This document shows, in pieces, positions 39,272 to 51,700 of a DNA stretch of 64,000 nucleotides. The notes under the pieces are model-generated. The model had not been told where the DNA came from, made no database searches, and saw only the letters and a list, made by a program, of their open reading frames with translations. Source of the stretch: Apis mellifera (lineage: Eukaryota; Arthropoda; Insecta; Hymenoptera; Apidae); assembly GCF_003254395.2 (NCBI RefSeq), contig NC_037644.1, positions 365,001 to 429,000 of the forward strand, read 5' to 3'. How positions within the stretch are numbered: the first letter of the stretch is position 1; every line of letters begins with the position of its first letter. A program made the position numbers and the translations under genes.

Positions 39272-40221
39272 ATTAAAAGTATTTCTAAATTATTTTATAC
39301 CTCTTATTTGTTCATCTTTAATTCTTTGTCGAGTTTTAAGCAATATTTTAATTGCTCCTTCCTTAATAGCATAATGTCTAGCTTCTGAATATTGATCAAT
39401 ATGTAATAATAAATCTTCAATCCTCCTCAAACATGAAGCATTTGATTCAGCAGTTGCAATAGCATTCAAAACATGACGTGTTCTAGATGCAATACTGTGT
39501 TTTGGTATATTTTTATGAAGATTTATTTTCCATTTTTGTGATACGACTAATCCAGCTGTTTTATTTTGAGCAGAATTAAATATTAGTGCATTAAGAAATT
39601 GAGAAAGAGATTGGGATCCTATTTTAGCTTGAAATTTATTCTCACTTGTGATATCTTCATGAGTTTGCTATAAAAGTTATTAAATATAAATAAAAAAATT
39701 ATTTTTTAAAAAATCATTTGAATCTACATTTTTCATGTTATTTAAATTATTTGACTTACTTTTTTACATTCACTAGTATTGGTAATTAATGTCTTTTCTT
39801 CTAAAGTTTCTAATATTACATTTTTTTTTTCTTTTTCGCTATTATTACATTTTTTCACATCTGATATTTTCGTATCATTTGTGTTTTTTGAAAATTCAAT
39901 TGGTGACAATTTTTTCAAAGTATTTATTTGCGAATATGTTACTTTTTGTAAAAAATCTAACCAATTTTTGGATAAAATAATTTGTAGACTTTTGTCATAA
40001 CCAGATTTGTGTAAAAAATCTTTCAATTGCATTAAAAGTTTTGTATGATTTTGCATAGACATTTTCATTTTCCATAAAGAAGCATTTTTTATACGATTTA
40101 ACAATTTATTTCTATTAACACTTCCACTATAACCTTTACCCGCAGCACTATCTGTCAATTGTCTAAAAATACAAAGTACACATTTATTATTCCATATACT
40201 TCTATTGAAGTAAGAAATCAT
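37477..40221 (-). CDS. PNPLA8: Calcium-independent phospholipase A2-gamma (patatin-like, PNPLA8 homologue)
   Basis: Minus-strand exons: 39760-40162 (or extended to an ATG at 40221), 39301-39667, 38955-39167, 38402-38610, 38100-38298, 37805-38011, 37477-37730. Phases agree throughout and give 616 residues from the first acceptor, or 636 from the upstream ATG. The patatin domain is complete: RGIRILSIDGGGMRG (glycine-rich oxyanion loop), YICGVSTGAILAAVLG with the GxSxG nucleophile serine, then AISAVVNHERVMAYVFRNY, KLWEAIRASAAAPSYFEEF, and HQDGGILVNNP whose DGG supplies the catalytic aspartate, followed by VISFGTGRTPS. The C-terminal block with VYFRFNP and the helix before it (SRTRHVLNAI, RQRIKDEQIREALTVLGYTD) match the mammalian enzyme. 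The family hydrolyses membrane phospholipids in mitochondria and peroxisomes. The C-terminus lacks an obvious SKL peroxisomal tag (it ends RKMSNF). The N-terminus is uncertain: either the ATG at 40221 opens a basic, Ser/Phe-rich leader that could target mitochondria, or the acceptor ending at 40163 joins an unseen upstream exon. Confidence 0.93.
39214..39266. repeat. (CT)n microsatellite inside a short PNPLA8 intron
   Basis: A 53-bp uninterrupted CT run makes up over a third of the 133-bp intron between exons 39301-39667 and 38955-39167. In the transcript it reads as (AG)n, directly upstream of the acceptor region. Confidence 0.95.
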
Positions 40222-40576
40222 TAAATTTAAATTTAAAAAAAATTTTGCACTTATCTTATACAAATATTTTATTTTGTCTTATAAAAATATAAATAATCTA
40301 CAACAATATTTAAAATATTATAAGTATAATTATAATAAATAATTTTTTATCCAAACACTTATATTAAATATGATTGTACAAATATAAGAAAAATAATTAA
40401 TGGATTTAAGATTAATTAAATTCATAAATATGTATATCATACATTATACTAGTTTTAATATTTGCTTAATTTCACATCGACTATTCCCGAACAAAGTTTA
40501 TTTGAAGTGTAACTATTATTAATTCAAACGTAAGCTCAATATACGTATATGTACGTAATGTTATATTTAACATATA

Positions 40577-40658
<82 letters not shown>

Positions 40659-41880
40659 AAATATCTAATTAATTAATTAGAAATTAATTTAATGATAATT
40701 ATAAAAAGTACGATTATAAAAAACAAAGATTATAAGAAAATATATTATTTAGTATTTCAACATTAGTTTTTTGTAAAATTTCATTGAAAATTGAAGAATT
40801 CAATGAAAATTAATATAATATGTTTAAACAGATATAAAAAAATTATAATGTTTTATCAAACAATGACATACAAAGTTGGAATGATAATAGAATATTTTAT
40901 TATATTATCGTTTACCTCGATAAAAAAATAAATCTTTGATATTTAATACTTGTATTTCGCGTCATTATTTATTTTATTTTATTTTTTGCACTTTTTATAT
41001 CAATATGAAAATATTGCGAGATAAATTAATTAAATGAATTATGAAAATTTAGTGACAATTTTTTAAAGTGTCTATATTAGTTTTAGTTTTTAATTAATTT
41101 TCACTATATTTTATAGATCATTTAAAGATAATTGTTAAGATAATAATTAAGATAATAATTAATTAGTATTATTTTTTTTCGTCTTTGATTTTACTTTGTT
41201 GTACTTCGTAATACAAAGTACTTACATACTAAATTATTTCGAACACTAAATACACACTAATCTAAATACCTTTGATTCAGCTTTTATAAAAGAACTGATG
41301 ACGTAGTTGACAACATTCATTTTGTAAATAAAATCACTGTTCCACCAATGAGATTTGTAGATAGCTGTATATAAGATACTACTTTAGTAGGTAATATGAT
41401 TAGAACAAGTGTTATATATTAATATTAATTATATTGTTTAATCTTTTGTATCATCATCTTCATTGCATGTAAACATATTAATAATATTTACATATATATG
41501 TACATATATATATAAGATTGAAAATAATGAAAAATAAAAATATTTTTCTTTTAAAAATGTAAATATTTATATTTTTTATTCATTAATTAAAATTTCTTTG
41601 CTTATAAGAAATGTTTTAAATTGTTATCCTTTGTTATACTATATTTCATTATTATAATAGAAGAAAAAAAAATTATAAATTATTTAATCCTGATACATAT
41701 ACCAGATAAATGTTTCTTCCTTTATATATGAATATGTACATAAAAATTTTGAATTTAAACTTTTTTTAGGTTATATTATATTATTTCTGAAGTATGTGAT
41801 TATAATGTGACTAACGATATATCATATCAAAGAAAGTATTATAGAATATACATGATACTTAAAAGTAGACTTACAGCTAT
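40222..41880. other. AT-rich upstream region or 5' introns of PNPLA8
   Basis: It contains a long TA microsatellite (40579-40655) and otherwise low-complexity AT-rich DNA. On the minus strand, an ATG near 41322 opens the short frame MNVVNYVISSFIKAESK followed by a donor-like AAG|GTATTT near 41269. Its phase (0) does not match the acceptor at 40163, so it could only be a first exon if another exon lies between. No such exon was identified. Confidence 0.4.
40579..40655. repeat. (TA)n microsatellite
   Basis: A TA run of about 77 bp upstream of the PNPLA8 exons, the longest simple repeat in the window. Confidence 0.95.
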
Positions 41881-41899
41881 GAAATGACTTTAAGAACAA

Positions 41900-42390
41900 G
41901 TATAGATAAAGAAATTAAATAGTGGGAAAAGGACAGAGATAAAGTAAAAATTGTGGAATCAACGCTATCTTCAGAGTGTTGCAAATGAAACTTACAAAGA
42001 AAAGATAGAAGAAGACTAAGAAAAGGATAGAAATAAAATAAGAATGGATCACTATCGCCATCTATTAAATTTCAAAGACATCTCTTCAAAAACAGGTAAA
42101 TTAGAAAGGTAAGTAGAATTAAGAATTGATTACTAGTACCATCTTTTAAATATTTTTGAATATACCAAGTGATATTAGATTCTGTTTGTACTCAATAGAT
42201 GGCGCTGATAGTTCATTCTCATTCTATCTCTATCTTTCTTCTATTATTTTCTGTCCTTGTGTCTTGAGTTTCATTTGCGGCACTCTGAAGATGGCGCTGA
42301 TTTCAATATTTTTACCCTCTCTCTGTCCTTGTCTTATTATTAGATCTCCTTGTCTCTCTTTATACTTCCTTTTAGCGCGGATCATAAATA
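41900..42390. repeat. Palindromic (foldback) element, copy 2
   Basis: Same family as the element at 35.6-36.1 kb. The right arm (about 42237-42360) shares GAGTTTCATTTGCGGCACTC and TGAAGATGGCGCTGATTTCA with copy 1. The left arm (about 41935-42060) carries the inverted versions, but with more changes (for example AACGCTATCTTCAGAGTGTT). The arms of this copy are visibly more diverged from each other, so it is probably older. AGATGGCGC words occur at 42197-42205 and 42289-42297, with an inverted variant (TCGCCATCT) near 42056. Confidence 0.8.
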
Positions 42391-45300
42391 TATACCCATT
42401 GAACATACTTTCATTTTTTTAAATGTATAATATATATTCAGAGCATTTCAAACTTAATATTTAATAAATTATTTTAATTTTCAAATAAAATACATCTTTA
42501 TTCTTAAATCAAATAGCAAAATATTTCATAAAAATTTTTTATTTTATAGAATTGTTGGAATTTAATATTTTAATATATTATATCAAATATGTAAAAAATA
42601 TTTATTTCAAGAATTTTATTTTAATAAATTGCGACTATAACAAATTCTATTATAGATTTCATATAAAAATTTTAACTTATATTAATTAACTATATTAATA
42701 AAGACAAACAAATTTTATCAAAATTTATAATCGCACTAGATCGATAGATTGTTCGGTAACATTGTGTTTTTCAAGGTTAGCGTTGCAAGCGAGAAGATGC
42801 ATCGATTATGCATTCGTGACCCTTATTTCACTAGAAGCAAAGATGATGAGGCTAATCGAAAAGAGAAAAACTATTGCCGATCATATCGGATCAACTTTAT
42901 GTAGATACTGCATCAAACTTCCTTCGTATTCCGAGGGCTGTAATTATTTAACGCGGAGATCCATCCGTTCTCAATTCATCAATGTAACCTTGTAACGAAT
43001 TTCAAAGACTTTGCGTGGGATGATAAAAAAATTTTCGAAATATACTGGGATATATTGGAACAGTACTGATATTTTTAAAAATTTAAGAAGATGAATTTCT
43101 TTGAATGAAAAATATTAAAATTGATTCGAAATTACTTTTTTTCATTAATTTTAAACTGGAACTGGAAAATTAGACTAATATGATATAAATTTGTTTTTTC
43201 CGAAGTAAATTATATGTTCAGAAGATATTCATATATTCATGGGATATTCTAAAGGTTCTGATTTGATTTTAAAGATTAAAATAAATAGAAATAGTTTTTT
43301 TCTTTAATACAAAAATTATACTCGTTCGCTTAATTTTACTTTAGATGGAGATAAAAATGTGATGGAGATTTTTAATCGCTTCATCTAGAATAAAAATTAA
43401 ATTGCATAATAAAAAAATATTCTTATTATATCTATTAACATTATCGATACATTATTAATAGAATATCATATTCATCATTTTAATCCATGATTATACGAGT
43501 ATATTGAATTTTTATGATCGATGTAGAAATAATTCTCGAAACTACGAAATTTATTATTGTAAAATTTTACATTTGTGAACCATTATACAACATATTATGG
43601 AAATATTTCTTTTTTAATTTTATCTTTACGTTCATATTCAGCTAATCCAAAAATATTCGATTCTTCACTTTTATTATTTTTAATTCAACAAAGGAATTTT
43701 TTATTAAAAATTTAATTAACAAGAAAAAATATATCAAATCCTATATAAAATAATTCTTTTTTTTTAATAAGAGTTAACACGTTCAAAGAAAATTAGAAAA
43801 ATAATGAAAATACGGGTATGTTACATTTCTTTTCTCCGAGTCGTGTTGTTTCAATGTTTCCCTCCTTAATGATGCATATTTCACACCCAACTATGAAAGC
43901 ATTCGTGTTTTCTGTCCTAGTTGACCGTTGTTAAGGGGATTATTAGTGGCGTGCAACGTTTAAGCTGAAAATTATATTCATCTTTGTTTGTGAATCTGAG
44001 AGTTATTTTACCAGAACTTTGTCTTCTGTGTTCGTGACGTTTTCTTTGTTAAATATGAAATAGACTATTATTACTTTTTTGTTTGGACAACATGTCATAA
44101 TGCTTCCTATTTGTGTTTATTCCGCAATTATTATACAGAATGATCCTCCTTTTAATTCTTGGTTAAATAATAGAAACTTCATAGAAAATATTTATGCTAC
44201 TATTCAATATTTATTTATAAATTATTATATTACAAATTTCTATATTTTTATGAAATCCTATTCATTTTTAAAGTTTATCATATATTCAACGCAAATCGTT
44301 TTTTTCTTTCTTTCTTTTTTTTGTTTTTCTTTTCTTCAGTTTGTTTCTTTTTTTTTTTTTTTTAAATTTGTATTTTTATTTTCCACAATAATTTTTATCA
44401 CTTTCTCGATGCAAGATTATAAATTAATTATATAATATTTCTATATTTCATGTCAAACTATTTTAAGATTGAAAGCAAAAATTTTTAATAAAAGATTTTT
44501 ATGGAAAGTTAAAAATTTGTTTAACATATTAAAATAACGATATTCATCGATCATGATTTTATAATATTGCAAAATTGTAAAGTGATATTTTGCAAGAAAA
44601 CATTATCGATCATTTTGATAGGAAGCATAAGCACAATTTCTCATAACATGAATTTTAGTATACCATCGTTATAGTTTACTTTTGTAAATCGATTTATCGA
44701 ATCGTGCGTGATACTGATTGATAAATTATGCGTGCCACTGAATTCTAATTCATCTACAAAAAAATTTATAGAATTATTACACAGAATATTTCTTTCAACA
44801 GGATGAAATAATGTATTGTATTATAATGCCAAACAAAATAATAAAATATTCAATTTTTATAGCTGTCTTTAGAAAATAAATCAAGTAAAATTATTGTTTA
44901 AATTGATAAAATTAAAAATTGTGCAACATGAACGAAAGAAAATTAATATGTGTGCTGTATTTCAGTATAGATAAAAAATACTTGAAAAAATTTTCACGAA
45001 AAGTTGAAACTTTCATGTTTCGTCGAGGAAGTACAAGAAAGTTTTGAAAATTCCACAGGCGACGACACATTTCTCTGGCGAGAAGAGAAGAGATCGTGGT
45101 AAAAGTTTGATGAGCTTGCTACGAAAGTAACTCGTAGTTAGCTTGAGGCCATGGAAGAATAAGTGACAAACTACACGATTTTTATTTAAAGAAAATTCAT
45201 GGCAAAATTTTGCCATGATGAAATTAAAAAATACTCGTGTAATTATGAATGATTTCTTGTAATAATAATAAATATTATAAATATTGTACGAAATGAAAAA

Positions 45301-47690
45301 AAATGAAGATAATTTTTAAAAATCAATCGATATCTGCTGTTTTAAGATAAATTTTAAAAGATATTAAAGAATATTTATTTATTTATTTATTTAGATATTA
45401 TTGAAGATATTATTGAAGATATTTTATTTTTATATCAGTTAATAAGTAATCATACACTTTAACTTTTAATAATAAGACGTTCGAAGATATCCTATTTTAA
45501 AATAACATTTTTCTAATGAAAATATATTCCAAATATGTTTAATTGATTTTAATCGGTCTATATTGAACTGATTTTAAATTAAATTTTAAGTTAAACATAA
45601 TTTAATAATAAATATATTTCTCACGAAGAAATATTTTTATTTTATTTTTACTATTTTGTGAAATAATAAAGTTCATGAAATAACAGAAAAAGCAATAAAA
45701 TAATCTTATAAACGATAACAAATTGGATGATTCCTTTTTTTATTTCATTTTTCATATGCTGTGTACGAATTGACAAGTATCAGTAGTACAAGCTAATGAT
45801 TAGTCAGACCGATTTTCCTTTTTCAAAAAGAAACGACAAGTGAAAAACAAAATAGCCTTAATCCTTTCACATGTGTTCTTTCTATTCATAGAGTAAAATT
45901 GTTTCAAAGAAAAGCGGAGATATGAAATTGAAATTCTTTATTCTTCAAGCAATCTTTGATTCTCTACTTTGACTACTTTGTGAAATGATGTTAATAATAA
46001 GTAAATTAAAAAATAAAAATAAATTATTTTTAGAAATAAAAAAATTAGTTAAAATTAAAATATTAATATTATTTGTTATTTATTATTTATTATATGAATC
46101 AAAATTTATTATATTTGAACTGTTCCAAGCTTTTGATAAAGCAAAGTTAAATACAGTAATTAATCTTTATTTGGCTGATCATTTAATTAATCGCTCTTTG
46201 TATTATTCCATTATTTCGAATAATTATTGATTAATCAAAGTTATATTATTTGAAGTTAACATTATTTGAAATTTAATTAATTTAATTTTTTTTTTATTAA
46301 TTATTAATTAATTTTTCAATCTATCAATGCTCAAAGTGTTCTTTGATGTATTTTATGGGAACGATTCAAAGGTATTAAGTGTACGATGAATTCTCTTCGT
46401 AAAGAAGAATAAATAACCGTCGAAAAAATTTCATTTCTCCAACTTAATTCTAATTGTCTTTCTTCGAATAAATGAGTTGGTTAATTACGAGATTGATGAG
46501 ATTTCTTTAGGCGGAAACAATTTTTCGGGAATAAAATTTATTTAAACTTTATTTAAAATTGTATTATTATTTACTTTAATAAATTAAAGGATTCGTAGCA
46601 ATAATGTGAAAATTTTATTTTTTATTTATTTTTTATCATATATTACGATTTATCAAAAGAAAAGTAATAATAAGTTTTTAAAATTCAAACAAAATTTTAA
46701 AATAGTTTAAGTTTATAGAATATTCATGTTAAATTTAAACATGTAATAATAAATGCTTGCTATCATTTCTGCCTAATTTATTTATAATTTGAATTAGAAT
46801 ATATTTAGAATTAGCTTATATTATAATTATTATATTTGTATTATTATTATATTTGTATTAAACTATTTGAAACTTTGCAATAAATAGGACAGCCAATGTA
46901 TATATTTCAACAGAGAACCTCACATTTACTATTCATAGAATTAGAATTTTATGTTAATTTAGATGTTAGATGTTATTTTAAGAGAAATATAACAATCTCT
47001 CAACAATCTCTATATCAGTATATCAGTAATAAAAAGTAAAAAGTATTATTTTCTATAAAGCGATAATCTAATAAATACTCATCGTTATAGCGAAATTTAA
47101 TAAATTGATTTCAATTAAGGAAATACGTATCACGGCTGAATTTTCCTGATTCCAATCGAATTTCAATCAAATTAATTAACGATGTAATAAGTTAAATCTA
47201 ATGTATAATCAATTTCATAGTGAATATTTAATTAATTATTGTAATTTATTGTTTCAAAAAAAGAAAAAAGAAAATGATATTAAAAAAATGATTGGATCTT
47301 ATTTGTTATAAAATAAAAAAAGATAGCATTTGTTTAAATAATTGTAATTTTGTCGAAAATAATATATTTTTTAACGAGATTTATTTTGGACATGAATCAT
47401 TATAGTTTCCAATACTGCAAGGAAAAAAAAAAATATTCGTAATGCATAACTCACCTTAAACATCAATAAATTTCTAAAAATTAATGTAAAATTTTTTAAA
47501 AAATTAAACTTCATTTCTTATTTAAGAGATTTATTTTATCTCTGGATCAAATGAAATAAAATCGACCAAGGATCGAAAAATAAAAGTTTCAATTCACTTT
47601 TCGTTACATCCTTCTATGCTCAACGAACATAAATAATTATCGAACTTTTAACAATTTATCATCGATCGAGATGCTACAAAGTATGCACGA
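42391..47690. other. AT-rich intergenic DNA
   Basis: CpG dinucleotides become common again from about 42.73 kb. The rest is AT-rich with T-rich tracts near 44.3-44.37 kb and an ATTT run near 45380-45392. The short frames at 42762-42995 and 44079-44435 are not convincing proteins. No gene is recognised. Confidence 0.55.
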
Positions 47691-48730
47691 CTTAAGAAGT
47701 AATGATAACAGGCGAATCTGATCGCAGGTTCAACGGTGAAAAACACACAAGTACGAGCGCAAACGTTGCGCGAAAAGTGTTGTGTAATCATCGGCGAGAG
47801 AATATTTGTGGAAAAATCGACAGCACCGAATCCAGTCCACGGGAAGGAGAAATCATTCCGGTCGCTTCTGCCAATTAACCTTGCACTTGCCAGTGCGACG
47901 CTTATCGCGGCGAAGAGGGTGGCATCCCTCTCCGCCGCTGCCGCCCTTCTTTCTCGCCAGAAACTTGGTGCATCGCACCTGGCGCTCGGAGGGGGTTGTT
48001 TTCGACGTCGGTGGCGCCATCCACGGCGGTTGGCCAAATCAATCGGTGTCTTCCCAAAGCGGACAGTGCGCTCTGACCCGCTGAAATAAGCGGCCGGCCT
48101 CGCGGCTCTGATCCGCGATCGCGTTTCTACACGGTGTATGTTCGAAACGATGAATGAAAATATGCCGTCAACCCTTTCCCTGCCGATCCACGCCTCGGAT
48201 TTTAACGTTGCCTGTAACGCGAACAACCGATGACCTCGCGTCTTTTGAAACCAAATTCGCACCATGAATACGTTATTCTTATTCGGTACACACCATGCGT
48301 CGAGGACAAAGAGAAATATCGAGACAAAGGGTTGATGTCTCGCTCGAGAGTTGTTCGTTTGTTCGTTGCTCTAATTGGAAAGGATACACGAGTGCATGGT
48401 AAAGGCTGAGCAGAGGCTCAACACGCCGGCGGGAAGGTCAGTTTCCGCTTGAAATGTCCGCGGTGAAAGTGTCAGGGGGGGATTTATTAATAGAAAGGGG
48501 ATGAATTTAGAGTTGTGCTGTTTGTTCGTGTTTGTTCGAAGATCTTTCTGTGATGTTGACGAGCTGCTTGTTTCCATGTGAATCCTCCTCTCTGCGGAGG
48601 TAATGCAGTGTTTATCGGCCAGAGGGTGAGTTTTCAGGATTAGTTTAAGTGACGATTGTAAGGTATTTAGAGATTGTATACGATTTTTATTCGTGTCGTT
48701 AATGACTCGATGTCTCTGTGCCAATGATTC
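47691..48730. promoter_or_regulatory. Orphan GC/CpG-rich island
   Basis: A sharply bounded GC- and CpG-rich island, densest at about 47.87-48.13 kb, in otherwise AT-rich DNA. Both strands carry open frames (117 codons on +, 205 codons on -) that overlap each other and resemble no known family, so they look like products of composition. It could be a promoter with a first untranslated exon, for example a distal start of the receptor gene at 56 kb, or a noncoding RNA locus. No confident splice donor was assigned. Confidence 0.4.
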
Positions 48731-51700
48731 TTCGCCAATGAATTCGAGTAGGATCTTCGTTAATGGGTTGTTTTCAGAATTATTTTGTACTTGTATTAAG
48801 ATTTGTTATTTTATAAAAGTTTGGTAGGAAAATTTCCTTCGTTGTGTCGTATTCTTTGTAGAGATTAATAAAGCGACTTAGTAAAGGTGATTATTTTTAG
48901 ATTGCTTTAGATATTATTTATTAAAATTATAATATTCCTTAAGAGGGTTGAGAGATTAGGGTTTTAATAAAATTAAATTATGAGAGAATATTAAAAGTAA
49001 TATACTTTGGAGAGAATTTAAATTTTAGAAATTGTTTTAAGAAATATTCTGCAAGAATTTTAGAAATTTTGTTTTTTAAAAAACGTTGATAAAACGTTTT
49101 TTTCTATATAAATGATTAAATAATTATTGTGAAAGGATTCAATTTTAGACGTTGAATTTAGAATTGAATATAGAAAGAAACTTCTAATAATACGAATATC
49201 TTTCTATAAATTTAAATATAGAAAAGATAAATTTAATCTCTTCTTCCATGGATAGCTTCCTGACATTAATACATTTTTCATTAATGATTCTTTCAGATGC
49301 TTGTCTATAAATATACAAAGTATGACATTTTATCTTTTCAAAATTTTAAATATTCATTCACTTCGATTTATTATCTTTAAAATACGTAAAATTTGTAGGC
49401 ATTAGTTTATTAATGAATTAAATTCTGATAATTTAATTTTCCTCCTTCGGGAATTTGACAATATTATTGACAATTTATTATCGATAAATATTTCAGCGTG
49501 AATATTTATACTTTATCATTTACTTTAAGCAACACAGGGTTTCTCAGTCATGTGTATCTAAGGATTTTTTTAATAAGTTAATAATTATTGCTTATTTATT
49601 ATTTTCGAAGTATGTAAAATATGTAAAGTATGATACAAATATATACATATATTTTTATTTGATTGAAAATGCTAAGTGTTTGAATTTTCGTTGTGTTGAA
49701 GTGTTGAAATGAAATTTTTCGTGGTTCCTCGTCGTTATCGTGCAGTTATTAACTTTTTACAACGGTATTTGAACTGGCTTTGTACATTCTCTGTTGCCGG
49801 AAGCAATTTATGTGTTAACTTCATGACTCATCAATCGATTTTTTAAAAGAGAAATATTTTAAAAATGTTAAAATTTCAGATATTCCGATAATAGTCAAAA
49901 AAAATAAAAAAACAAAATAAATGAAATTATTATGCTAAAATTATACGATATTAAGCTAGAAAATATTAAAATCATTAAAAACAATATAAAAGAAATATAA
50001 AATATTCGAAGTGAAACATTATTGTTCATATAACGATGAAACATAATTCTTTTAATTGCTTTTCCTTGCAATTTCCTTGTTATTTAATTTGGAAAATAAT
50101 GAAAATAAAATTAGAAAAAATATATTAATGATATATTTTAATCAAACAATATAAAATGTTTAACGATGCAAAAACAATTTTTTTTTTTATTAAAAGAAAT
50201 AATTATATCGCACAATTGTTCGTATATTATCTTCCGCAATAGAGATTAAATTATTTTCCATCGAAACATCTTCCATTGCATCGAGAGTATACTTAAGTAT
50301 ATGTGTATTTGTAACGCTCATTGTCTCAAGATTTTCCATTGGTAATGGTCTGTAACTATTATAGGTTTCGAGGTTAAGTGTAATTGTTTCTCGATTTTTC
50401 TCCATATTTATACACGATGAATAATAAAAACCATTGTTATCGCTAAAAAACATTATTCAACTTTTCTGAAATGAAAATAGCTTTTCATTAACATCGAGAT
50501 GAATGTCCTTAATGACATTCATTTCTTTTCTTTATCACTGTTGAAAAGTATCTTTATTACTGTTTAGAATTTATATTATTACTTGATATTATTTAGTTAT
50601 ATTAAAAATTTTATCTAAATGTTAAATCATATCTTATTGTAGATTTTAATACATATATAACTTATAAAGCTTATAAAGAAGATATGACATAATACAAGAA
50701 GGAAAGAAAGAAAGAAAGAGGATATAAGGAGAATGAAACATCTGTTGTCAGACATGTTACAATTGGATAAAGAAAGTATCTTCTTTTAAATTATTTTCAA
50801 AATAGTTAATATCATTATACGTGATTTAATAATTTTGTCGTATTTGATTATTATATAAGTGAATTTCTTTTAATAGGTTTTAGTATGTTTCATCCTCTCA
50901 CGTTTTTTATTATCTGTCACTGTTATTTTATACGACAAATCGAGATACAGAGGATAGTATAACAGATAGAATTGTTTCACTTTATTTCCACCTAGTTTCA
51001 TCTAATATAAACTTCAATTATTTACTATTATTTAATATTAATATTAATCATTAATAAATAAGTCTCGATCGACATTTTATTATATATTTATTTCATTTAA
51101 TCCTTCAAACGTGTCCAATGAATATATAAAATCTTGTAAATGTTTAATTCTTTGCATTCCATGTACTGCAACAAGATTTAGAAGACTTATAAATGAAACG
51201 CTCTTATATACTTCGAGATAATTCACATTGAGCTTCCACGAACAGATGATTGTACATGTTAAAAAAAAAAAAAAAAGAAATTATTAAATAATTCAATCGA
51301 AATATCGATTATCCTTACGCTAAAATCTCAATAATTACAATCCAAATTATTCGGGTATGTATAGATGATAATCGAATTCCGATTATTTTCCGGATATAAT
51401 CGGAGGAGATATTGGCCACCAGAGATCAACTCTAGTCCAATTAGTAATTGTTCTGGTCCATCGCGTAGCTGGGAGGCGTTACGCTCTCCCACATCGATTG
51501 AACACTAGCTGTCACGCTAATTGATCACGCTTATTCTCATTGGATTGTGAATTTTCGTCTACAAATATTTTTCTCGCATATATTTCCGCTCGATGCTGCG
51601 CCCAAACACGGAACAATCGTGTGTTTATTCAAACGCAAGATGGCCGTTAATGGAACACTGTAATAAGGATAATCGATGAGATTGTTCTCGACTTTGTATT

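Noticed and set aside
47648..48265. 205-codon minus-strand open frame with ATG in the orphan GC island
   Set aside because: An equally open frame runs on the other strand, the composition is biased and no domain is recognised; kept only as part of the island.
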